Positions 1 to 5,529 of a stretch of 12,037 nt of DNA are shown here, one piece after another. Source of the stretch: Chloroflexi bacterium RBG_16_56_11 (lineage in GTDB: Bacteria; Chloroflexota; Dehalococcoidia; Dehalococcoidales; RBG-16-60-22); assembly GCA_001796865.1 (NCBI GenBank), contig MGNQ01000040.1, positions 903 to 12,939 on the forward strand, in the 5' to 3' direction. Made by a program: the position numbers and the translations under genes. The notes below the pieces were generated by a model. That model made no database searches. It saw nothing but the letters and a program-made list of their open reading frames with translations, and was not told the DNA's origin. The number at the start of each line of letters is the position of its first letter. Positions within the stretch are counted from its first letter, which is position 1.

Positions 1-399
1 CTCGAACAGCACCGCCACCTTGAGCATATCCAGGCAGTAGTAACGGAAATAGTCCTTCGGGGAAACGGGCAACCCGTCGAGCTCCCGGCCGCTGGTCACG
101 ATGTAAGGAATGACCGTGTCGGTGTCGCTCAGGCTTTTGCTCAGCACGCGACTGGTGAATTTCACTCCGTCGATTTCCACCCGGTCGCGTTCCCTCTCCC
201 CGATGCAGGAAATCCGGTACAGGGCCTTCGGTCGGATTAAGTGGCCGAACCGCGCCAGGAGCTCGTCCACGGTCTTTTCCGCTTTTTCCCTGATACGTTC
301 CTGCTTGAAATTCCGCAGCACTGAAGCCTTATTGATATTAACCGGGATATCGAGTCGTTGCTGGGCTTCTTTCTCCGGGCCGGTTCTGGTTTTTTCCAT
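1..399 (-). CDS. Cobalamin-dependent methionine synthase activation-domain-like protein (3' end outside window)
   Basis: The first 133 residues of a protein whose C-terminus lies beyond the left edge. The reading frame stays open from the ATG at 399 down to base 1. After a short charged N-terminus, the run from about residue 53 (LIRPKALYRISCIGE), through a strand with VEIDGVKFTS, to DTVIPYIVTSGRELD and YYCLDMLKVAVL resembles stand-alone vitamin B12-dependent methionine synthase activation-domain proteins. In MetH this domain binds S-adenosylmethionine and helps reductively remethylate inactive cob(II)alamin; free-standing versions are known in anaerobes with corrinoid enzymes. The start lies 6 nt after the DUF35 stop, so it is probably cotranscribed and perhaps translationally coupled with that gene. 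No strong Shine-Dalgarno is visible. Assignment is by recognised sequence pattern only; no corrinoid protein or methyltransferase is in the window, so the partner is unknown. Confidence 0.6.
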   Translation of the reverse strand, partial: MEKTRTGPEKEAQQRLDIPVNINKASVLRNFKQERIREKAEKTVDELLARFGHLIRPKALYRISCIGERERDRVEIDGVKFTSRVLSKSLSDTDTVIPYIVTSGRELDGLPVSPKDYFRYYCLDMLKVAVLFE

Positions 400-405
400 G
401 GTAGT

Positions 406-816
406 CTATCTCACCAGGTCGAACAGCGGCCTGGCGCCCCCGCCGGCGGAGTACTTGTCTCCGGGGAAAACCCTGTTCTCCATTTTCACCCTCTTGCCGA
501 TAAGCTCCATCGATGCCGCCTTCGGGTCGGTAGTTTCCAGGTTGCCCATTATCCAGGGGCCTTCGTCCAGCTCGACCATGACGATGGTGTAAGGTATTTC
601 GCTCTCGCGGCCTTCCGCCGCCACGAAAACGGTGGTAAAAGTCCTGATTTTACCGTTGCCCCTGAGCTCCGTAATTTCCATGTCCTGGCCGGCACACTGC
701 CGGCAGGCAATCTTGGGCGGCACGGTAATCGCACCGCAGGACTGGCATTTCAGGCCCAGGAGCCGGTTATTTTTCAGGGCTTCGTTATAGTCTTTGAAAA
801 TAAGCTTGTGTCCCAT
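406..816 (-). CDS. DUF35-type Zn-ribbon/OB-fold protein, acyl-CoA partner of thiolase
   Basis: A 136-residue protein with the two-part DUF35 architecture. An N-terminal helix (KDYNEALKNNRLLG) leads into a rubredoxin-like zinc ribbon with cysteines at about 24, 27, 38 and 41 (C-x2-C...C-x2-C), followed by an OB-fold from about residue 50 to the end. Such proteins partner SCP2-type thiolases. In archaea a DUF35 protein bridges acetoacetyl-CoA thiolase and HMG-CoA synthase and provides a shared CoA tunnel; related bacterial OB-fold proteins act with steroid side-chain thiolases and hydratases. The thiolase gene just upstream on the same strand supports this pairing. I chose the ATG at 816 because GGAGG (minus strand, 823-827) stands 6 nt before it. 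The in-frame ATG at 834 falls upstream of that site and inside the terminal repeat of an adjacent element. The true acyl-CoA substrate cannot be read from sequence. Confidence 0.88.
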   Translation of the reverse strand: MGHKLIFKDYNEALKNNRLLGLKCQSCGAITVPPKIACRQCAGQDMEITELRGNGKIRTFTTVFVAAEGRESEIPYTIVMVELDEGPWIMGNLETTDPKAASMELIGKRVKMENRVFPGDKYSAGGGARPLFDLVR

Positions 817-832
817 TACCTGCCTCCTACCC

Positions 833-940
833 ATGTCATTTTGAAGGAGCGTAGCGACTGAAGAATCGGTATTTTCACAGAAGATAACGGATTCTTCGCT
901 TCCCCTTCATTTCGTTCAGGGCTTCGGTTCAGAATGACAT
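833..940. repeat. MITE-like dispersed repeat with 13-bp imperfect terminal inverted repeats
   Basis: A 108-bp non-coding element between the thiolase and DUF35 genes. Its ends are inverted repeats: 833-845 (ATGTCATTTTGAA) matches the reverse complement of 928-940 at 12 of 13 positions. An inner inverted pair, GAAGAATC at 860-867 and GATTCTTC at 890-897, is perfect, so the whole unit can fold into a long hairpin. It shares the core AGATAACGGATT-CTTCGCT (882-900) with the repeat at 5460-5518. There is no ORF inside. It resembles small non-autonomous elements or REP-like repeats scattered through many bacterial genomes. Whether it still moves or acts as an RNA structure in the operon is unknown. 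Confidence 0.75.
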
Positions 941-958
941 GAACTTTTTTATGGCCTA

Positions 959-2146
959 TCACCAGCCCCTCTGGAAAATCATGTCGACCAGGGTGCCCCC
1001 GTCGCCGCCCAGCGTATCCGTCATGGCGACCCGGGCGTCCGGCACCTGCCGCGCCGGTTCCACCTCTCCCCGGAGCTGCTTCACTACCTCGTAGACCTGC
1101 CCCGCCCCGGTTGCCCCGATGGGATGGCCCTTGGACTTCAGCCCCCCGGAAGGATTTATCGCTATCTTCCCGCCGATGTCCGCCTGTCCCTTCTCCCACG
1201 CCTCGCCCGCCTTACCGTACTCGAAGAAGCCGAGTCCCTCGGCGGCGATCAGGCTGGCGATGCTGAAGCAGTCGTGCAGCTCGCACAGGTCGATATCTCC
1301 GGGTTTCACGCCTGCCATCTCGTACGCCCGCCGGGAAGATATCTCGCGCGCCCGGATGCGCGGCAGGTAGTCGCTCTGGTTGCTCAGCGGGCCGCAGGAG
1401 GACTGCCCGGTCCCGGTAATAAAAACCGGTTTTTTCGTCAGCTTTTTCGCCGCCTCTTCCGAGGCCAGCACCACGGCGGCGGCTCCGTCGGAGAACGGGC
1501 AGCAGTCGTGCAGGGTGAGCGGCGTGGCCACCATGAAGCTGCCGAGCACCTTCTCCACCGGCATACTGGCGTTTTTCCCGAAGAACTGCGCCCTGGGGTT
1601 GACGCTACCGTGGTTATACGATTGTATCGACACCCTGGCCATCTGCTCCCGGAGCTTTTGTAACGGTATTTTGTATGTATCGGCATAGAGGTGGGTCAGC
1701 ATGGCGAAGACGGCCGGGAAAGTGATGCCGGCGGGGTACTCGTAGCGGGCGTCGCTGAACATGGCGAAAGTCCGGGTCGCCAGGCCCGTGCCCATCGTCG
1801 CCGCCCTCTCCACGCCTCCGGCCAGGACGATATCGTAGTAGCCGGAGGCCACCCACATGAAGGCGTCACGGATAGCCATGCTCGCCGAGGCACACGCCCC
1901 CTCGTAGCGGTTAGCGGGCACGTACAGGCAGCCGATATTTTCCGCGGCGAAAGCCTGCACCATCCCCTGCCCCTCGGCGAAATCCCCCAGCACGTTACCG
2001 ACAAACAGCGCCTTGATGTCTTTCGGCTTCAGGTTGGATTCCGTAATCGCCTCGGTGGCGGCTTCGGCCAAGAGCTCGACCCCCGTCTTTTCCTGGGGGC
2101 CGCTGAAGTTTGTTTCTCCCACCCCGACGACTGCCACTTTTTTCAT
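959..2146 (-). CDS. SCP2-type thiolase (acetyl-CoA acetyltransferase-like)
   Basis: A 395-residue protein of the thiolase fold, in the sterol-carrier-protein-2/archaeal-type branch. The nucleophilic cysteine is C85 in YEGACASASMA. H291 lies in the HDCF motif, typical of this branch, and H341 in SKGHPIGATGAG. The C-terminal CxG cysteine of classical degradative thiolases is not seen; TLGGDGGTL stands there, as in SCP2-type enzymes. It should condense or cleave beta-ketoacyl-CoA thioesters, in the cytoplasm. The following DUF35 gene is its expected structural partner, although a 108-bp repeat has come between them. The ATG at 2146 is chosen because GGAGG (minus strand, 2153-2157) lies 6 nt upstream and it begins the usual MKKVAVVGVGETNF strand; the upstream ATG at 2173 would add nine unrelated residues. 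Whether it works in synthesis (for example towards acetoacetyl-CoA) or breakdown is not settled. Confidence 0.9.
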   Translation of the reverse strand: MKKVAVVGVGETNFSGPQEKTGVELLAEAATEAITESNLKPKDIKALFVGNVLGDFAEGQGMVQAFAAENIGCLYVPANRYEGACASASMAIRDAFMWVASGYYDIVLAGGVERAATMGTGLATRTFAMFSDARYEYPAGITFPAVFAMLTHLYADTYKIPLQKLREQMARVSIQSYNHGSVNPRAQFFGKNASMPVEKVLGSFMVATPLTLHDCCPFSDGAAAVVLASEEAAKKLTKKPVFITGTGQSSCGPLSNQSDYLPRIRAREISSRRAYEMAGVKPGDIDLCELHDCFSIASLIAAEGLGFFEYGKAGEAWEKGQADIGGKIAINPSGGLKSKGHPIGATGAGQVYEVVKQLRGEVEPARQVPDARVAMTDTLGGDGGTLVDMIFQRGW

Positions 2147-2258
2147 GCCAGACCTCCACGATGTTGATGACAAGGATTGATTTCCGGAGACAGATTGCTG
2201 ATGAGACTCATCACGGATAGCTATTTCGCGGGGAAAATTAGTCCTGTTTCAATATCAA

Positions 2259-2287
2259 GATTACCGTTTTGCCGCAACGGGTGTCAA
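2259..2287 (-). promoter_or_regulatory. Possible promoter for thiolase-DUF35 operon
   Basis: A perfect -35 hexamer TTGACA (minus strand, 2287-2282) begins 8 nt after the stop codon of the B-box gene. The -10 region 17-18 nt further on is poor (GTAATC or TAATCT near 2258-2264). The gap of 148 bp before the thiolase start, against the tight spacing within the neighbouring gene pairs, agrees with a separate transcription start here. Only the -35 is convincing. Confidence 0.3.
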
Positions 2288-2294
2288 ATATCTC

Positions 2295-2798
2295 TTATCG
2301 CAGCCGGTTGACCGCCGTGTATATCCCCACCCCGATACTGACGATGTCGAACACTATCCAGAAGGCCGAGGAAGGTATCCCACCGAAGGTAAAGATGCTC
2401 ACGAGGTAGCTTACTACTACCGCTGCCCCGCCCGTCGCCGCCAGCCAGCGGCCCCTCTTGCGGTTGATGCTCAGGGAGACCACTTCACCGATGGCGTAAC
2501 CGATGCCCCCCGCCAGCAGCAGGTTGAGGTAGAAAAATGGAATAAAGTCATTGATAAACCCCCAGGCCAGGCCGGTCAATATCCCCATGCCGAACGCCGT
2601 CCCGGCCGCCCTCGCGTAAAAGACCCCGGAAACGCGGTAGGTCGGCAGCTTGTAGAGTCGGGCGCAGTCCCGGCACCTGGCCCCCACCGGGGTCTGCACC
2701 AGGCACCGCGGGCATATCGGCTTGCCGCACTTGCCGCAACGGAGATTGGTTTCGACGTCCGGGTGGGTGGCGCAGCGGACCGTCTGTGTCTCGGTCAT
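2295..2798 (-). CDS. B-box-type zinc-finger integral membrane protein, unknown function
   Basis: A 167-residue protein. The N-terminal 45 residues carry paired ligands of a B-box-like zinc module: C9/H12, C21/C24, C29/C32 and C42/C45. After a short linker come four probable membrane helices at about 64-84, 86-108, 117-137 and 144-163. This cysteine-rich cytosolic head on a small membrane anchor is a recurrent bacterial architecture with no firmly assigned function. The ATG at 2798 overlaps the plsY stop (ATGA, 4 bp) and has AAGGAG (minus strand, 2804-2809) 5 nt upstream, so translation is probably coupled to plsY. The frame stays open upstream to 3107, but that stretch lies inside plsY in another frame and was not used. 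Coupling to plsY hints at a membrane or lipid role, but this is context only. Confidence 0.8.
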   Translation of the reverse strand: MTETQTVRCATHPDVETNLRCGKCGKPICPRCLVQTPVGARCRDCARLYKLPTYRVSGVFYARAAGTAFGMGILTGLAWGFINDFIPFFYLNLLLAGGIGYAIGEVVSLSINRKRGRWLAATGGAAVVVSYLVSIFTFGGIPSSAFWIVFDIVSIGVGIYTAVNRLR

Positions 2799-3478
2799 CT
2801 CGTCTCCTTCTTGGCGGTATGCTTGCGGTATACCCATAATTTCCTGTCGCCGATATCCCGGTCGAAAAGCAGGCGGTTGAAGAGCAGGCGGCCGGTGCTG
2901 ACCGTTTCGTGTGAGGGCTGCGCCGTCAAGCGCTTCACCACCACGATTAAAAATATGGCCAGGTAGACCATGGTCACCGCCATGGCGGAGTCGAACAGCC
3001 AGTTGGTTAGCGAGAGCGAGGCCACTGCAATGAGAACGGGCAGCGGCGAGCTGCGCAGGATAATCGTGACCACCACCACGAAAATGACAGCGATTACTGA
3101 CGGCCATGGCGAGACATCGTTGATAGCCGGCAGGATAATGACAATGCCCAGCAGCGTGGCGATGCCGCGTCCTCCGTGAAAACGGAGAAAAATGGGCCAG
3201 TTATGACCGACCATGGCCGCCAGGCCAACGACCAGCTGCTGCCCGGGGTCGAGCCCCTGTAGCTGGGCCAGCCACACCATCAGGAGTCCCTTTAAAAAGT
3301 CGAAGATGCCGACGGTCAGACCGAGCTTCCGCGAGGTCGTCCGCCACAGGTTGCCCCCGCCCACCTGGCGCGTGCCGTGTTTGCGCAGGTCGATGCCGCG
3401 TGACCTGGCTACCAGGTAGGAGGTCGGTATCGAGCCGAACAGGTAGGCGGTGATTATCAGGACTATCCAGGCGGTCAT
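2795..3478 (-). CDS. plsY: Acyl-phosphate:glycerol-3-phosphate acyltransferase PlsY
   Basis: A 227-residue polytopic membrane protein of the PlsY family, which transfers an acyl group from acyl-phosphate (made by PlsX, not in this window) to sn-glycerol 3-phosphate, giving lysophosphatidate. Motif 1 begins with GSIPTSYLVAR at residues 15-25 in the first helix. Motif 2 is GHNWPIFLRFHGGRGIAT at 91-108, close to the family's GHxFPxFxxFxGGKGVAT. The glycine-rich loop usually written GSGNxGATNxxR is divergent here (GTRQVGGGNLWR, 35-46). About 40 polar residues after the last helix (from about 183) exceed the usual length near 200. A dense AAGGAGG (minus strand, 3482-3488) precedes the ATG, with short spacing of 3 nt. 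It heads a two-gene unit with the B-box protein. The divergent loop leaves open that this is a paralogue with altered substrate. Confidence 0.85.
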   Translation of the reverse strand: MTAWIVLIITAYLFGSIPTSYLVARSRGIDLRKHGTRQVGGGNLWRTTSRKLGLTVGIFDFLKGLLMVWLAQLQGLDPGQQLVVGLAAMVGHNWPIFLRFHGGRGIATLLGIVIILPAINDVSPWPSVIAVIFVVVVTIILRSSPLPVLIAVASLSLTNWLFDSAMAVTMVYLAIFLIVVVKRLTAQPSHETVSTGRLLFNRLLFDRDIGDRKLWVYRKHTAKKETR

Positions 3479-3506
3479 AGACCTCCTTCTTTATCTGTTT
3501 TTTGCC

Positions 3507-3670
3507 CCCTCACCCGATGAAAGATGGCAGGGTGAGGGTGAAAATATTTCCCATCCACCCTTCCCCACCGCTGGATTCCCGCCGGCGCGGGAATGACAGG
3601 TTGTTTTATTCCTTAATCAATTCATTTCCTTCTACCTTCATGGGAGAGAGGGTCGGGGTGAGGGTGAAAT
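3507..3670. repeat. Cluster of nested palindromic dispersed repeats between PHP gene and plsY
   Basis: The gap between the PHP gene and plsY is filled by repeat fragments. CCCTCACCC at 3507-3515 pairs perfectly with GGGTGAGGG at 3530-3538. ATTCCCGC at 3575-3582 pairs perfectly with GCGGGAAT at 3587-3594 across a 4-base loop and is followed by GACAGG. GGGTGAGGGTGAAA occurs at 3530-3543 and again, in the same orientation, at 3656-3669. At least two families seem superimposed, one with CCCTCACCC-type arms and one with GGATTCCCGC...GCGGGAATGACA. No ORF, promoter or terminator that I would defend is visible here. Confidence 0.65.
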
Positions 3671-3708
3671 ACCGTGTATTCCCTGTTGTTGTTCTGGCGC
3701 GGGCGACA

Positions 3709-4545
3709 CTACCTGCTCCTATCCGCCAGTTCGAAAAGGCTTTCCGCTGCCTCTATCGGGACATCCACGCTGCCCATCATGGCGTCGCGGCTGTCTTCGA
3801 TGCCGTGAAAATCGCTGCCGCCCGTTGCTATCAGCCCGTACTTATCGGCCATCGCCAGCATCGCCGCCGTCTGCTCACCGGTGTTTTCTTTATAGTAGGC
3901 CTCGATACCCGCCAGCCCCGCCTTTTTCAGCTCGATGACCATGGCCTCGGGGTCGCCGCCGACGGTGAAGGGGTGTGCCAGTACCGGCACGCCCCGCGAC
4001 CTGACCACGAGCGCGACTGCCTCCGCCGGCGTCATCTTTTCCCGCTCCACGTAGGCCGGGCACCCGTGCCCGATGTACTTATCGAAGGCCTCTTCGAAAG
4101 ATTTGATGTAGCCTTTCTCCAGCATCGCCCGGGCGATGTGTGGTCGCCCGATGGCGCCATCCCCGGCGATTTCCTGCACCCGTCGCCAGTCGATATCAAT
4201 GCCCAGGCCTGCCAGTTTCGTTATCATACCCCTCGCCCGCCCCACCCGCGACTCCCGGAACTTTTTTAGTGCCGCTTTGAATTTATAGCTGGCGTAATCG
4301 ACGAAATACCCCAGGATATGGGCTTCGCCTTCGGGAATATCGGTGCTGATTTCGACTCCGGGGATAAACCGGAGCCCGGGAAATGCCCTGGCCGCCTGCC
4401 TGGCCGGCAAAATCCCGTCTGTGGAATCATGGTCGGTAATCGACAGCACCTCGATGTTGAGGTCCGCCGCCTTCCTGACGATGTCTTCCGGCCGGTACTT
4501 CCCGTCAGAGGCGGTCGAGTGCACGTGGAGGTCGACCCGGCTCAC
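3709..4545 (-). CDS. PHP-domain phosphoesterase (RNase AM / nucleoside bisphosphate phosphatase type)
   Basis: A 278-residue member of the polymerase-and-histidinol-phosphatase superfamily. Metal ligands are visible in order: H7 and H9 in DLHVHST, D14, TDHD at 37-40, E65 in PGVEIST, H76, H136 in IGRPHIA, H191 in LAHPF, and D245/H247 in GGSDFHG. This arrangement matches the family of E. coli YciV (RNase AM), which trims 5' ends of rRNA and dephosphorylates 3',5'-nucleoside bisphosphates. It starts with GTG at 4545; the overlapping GTGA shares 4 bp with the stop of the upstream ymdB-like gene, and GAGGAG precedes it, so translation is probably coupled. The position after rny and ymdB makes a role in RNA or nucleotide turnover attractive. 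The exact substrate is not determined by sequence; amidase-like PHP proteins also exist. Confidence 0.85.
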   Translation of the reverse strand: MSRVDLHVHSTASDGKYRPEDIVRKAADLNIEVLSITDHDSTDGILPARQAARAFPGLRFIPGVEISTDIPEGEAHILGYFVDYASYKFKAALKKFRESRVGRARGMITKLAGLGIDIDWRRVQEIAGDGAIGRPHIARAMLEKGYIKSFEEAFDKYIGHGCPAYVEREKMTPAEAVALVVRSRGVPVLAHPFTVGGDPEAMVIELKKAGLAGIEAYYKENTGEQTAAMLAMADKYGLIATGGSDFHGIEDSRDAMMGSVDVPIEAAESLFELADRSR

Positions 4546-5315
4546 CGCTCCTCTATCTCCCGGTGGATGCGCTGGATGGCGGCGGCCTTGCCCGTATCTT
4601 CGTTAATCTCCACCAGCACGGCGTTGAGAACCGGCTTACCTTTCCCCACCGTAAGGTGATGGGGCATCATCGTCAGGAACCGCTTGATGACGGCGTCGGC
4701 GTCGTCCCCGATAATCGAGTCCGATGGTCCCGTCATGCCGATATCGGTGACATACGCGGTCCCGCCCGGCAGCACCTGCGTATCGATAGTGCCGACGTGC
4801 GTGTGCGTGCCCAGCACAGCGCTGACCCGGCCGTCCAGGTAGCGGCCCATCGCCACTTTCTCCGACGTGGCCTCGGCATGGAAATCGACGACGATGACTT
4901 TTGGCTTGGGATTGACCTCCGCTAACAGCTTGTCCATGGCCCGGAAAGGGCAATCGTAGTTGGTCATGAATGTCCTGCCGATGGCATTGACTACCAGGGT
5001 CTTCCCGACTTTCAGGTAGCCGTGGCCCGGGACGCCGGATGGGTAGTTGATGGGGCGCAGGATGGGAAGGTCGCCATCGAGATAGGGAATGATTTCCTTC
5101 TGTGCCCAGATATGATTGCCGGAGGTGAGCACATCGACCCCGTCCCCGAGCAGCTCTTGCGCTGTACTCAGGCTCAGGCCGAAGCCCCCGGCGGCGTTCT
5201 CGCCGTTGGCGATTACCAGCTCGATGCCCTGCTTCTCCCGCATCTCGCGCAGGCACCGGTGGATTGCCTGCCGGCCCGGCCGGCCGACGACATCACCTAT
5301 GGCCAGTATTTTCAT
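4542..5315 (-). CDS. YmdB-like (TIGR00282) metallophosphoesterase
   Basis: A 257-residue calcineurin-like phosphoesterase of the YmdB type. Dinuclear metal ligands and signature motifs are present: D8 in GDVVGRPGR, E39 and N40 in NGENAAGG, N67 and H68 in SGNHIW, H146 in VVDFHAEATSEK, H171 and H173 in GTHTHVGT, then the typical VTDIGMTGP near 189-197. In Bacillus subtilis YmdB hydrolyses 2',3'- and 3',5'-cyclic nucleotides, affects biofilm and motility gene expression, and is encoded next to rny. The same adjacency is seen here, with rny directly upstream, though a 214-bp repeat-filled gap separates them. No clear Shine-Dalgarno precedes the ATG at 5315; a TATAGT hexamer (minus strand, 5332-5327) lies 12 nt before it without a fitting -35. 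Length and motifs are normal for the family. Confidence 0.9.
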   Translation of the reverse strand: MKILAIGDVVGRPGRQAIHRCLREMREKQGIELVIANGENAAGGFGLSLSTAQELLGDGVDVLTSGNHIWAQKEIIPYLDGDLPILRPINYPSGVPGHGYLKVGKTLVVNAIGRTFMTNYDCPFRAMDKLLAEVNPKPKVIVVDFHAEATSEKVAMGRYLDGRVSAVLGTHTHVGTIDTQVLPGGTAYVTDIGMTGPSDSIIGDDADAVIKRFLTMMPHHLTVGKGKPVLNAVLVEINEDTGKAAAIQRIHREIEER

Positions 5316-5372
5316 CGTTTTGCTTTACTATATGTTATTGCAAGGGGGGAGCCCGAAGCGATCCCCGCACTC

Positions 5373-5448
5373 TGTCATTCTGGCGTAGGCCAGAATCCAA
5401 TTACCCTTCCCCCCCTCCCTACTGGATTCCAGCTTTCACTGGAAAGAC
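5373..5448. repeat. Palindromic dispersed repeat, two facing hairpins
   Basis: The unit starts with TGTCATTCTGG (5373-5383) and ends with CTGGAAAGACA (5439-5449), an imperfect inverted pair. Inside are two hairpins: TTCTGGC (5378-5384) with GCCAGAA (5389-5395) around a 4-base loop, and TTCCAG (5427-5432) with CTGGAA (5439-5444). The halves also face each other through AATCCA (5394-5399) and TGGATT (5423-5428). A pyrimidine tract with many C (5403-5420) links them. It lies between rny and the ymdB-like gene and has no coding capacity. It resembles the GGATTCCCGC...GCGGGAATGACA element near 3571-3597 in layout, not in exact sequence. Confidence 0.65.
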
Positions 5449-5459
5449 ATTAAAATTAG

Positions 5460-5518
5460 AGATAACGGATTGCTTCGCTGAGTCTACCCCGGGCGAAGCC
5501 GAAGGACTCGCCATGACA
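5460..5518. repeat. Partial second copy of the 833-940 repeat family
   Basis: AGATAACGGATTGCTTCGCT at 5460-5479 matches 882-900 with a single extra G, and the segment ends in CATGACAT (5511-5518), like the AATGACAT end at 933-940. The middle, with GGGCGAAGCC, differs. It looks like the right half of the same small element, abutting the palindromic repeat at 5373-5448, so two elements are stacked in the gap before the ymdB-like gene. Confidence 0.55.
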
Positions 5519-5529
5519 TTTTTTATTTA

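Noticed and set aside
1124..1663. A 179-codon plus-strand open frame opposite the thiolase
   Set aside because: The thiolase on the other strand carries all catalytic motifs; the antisense frame has no ribosome-binding site or recognisable domain.
2295..3107. A longer 270-codon version of the B-box gene starting at 3107
   Set aside because: The extra 103 codons lie inside plsY in another frame and look like shadow sequence; the ATG at 2798 has a good ribosome-binding site and a 4-bp overlap with plsY.
3502..4269. A 255-codon plus-strand open frame spanning the repeat region and the PHP gene
   Set aside because: It begins in palindromic repeat DNA and then runs antisense to the PHP gene, whose metal-binding motifs are complete.
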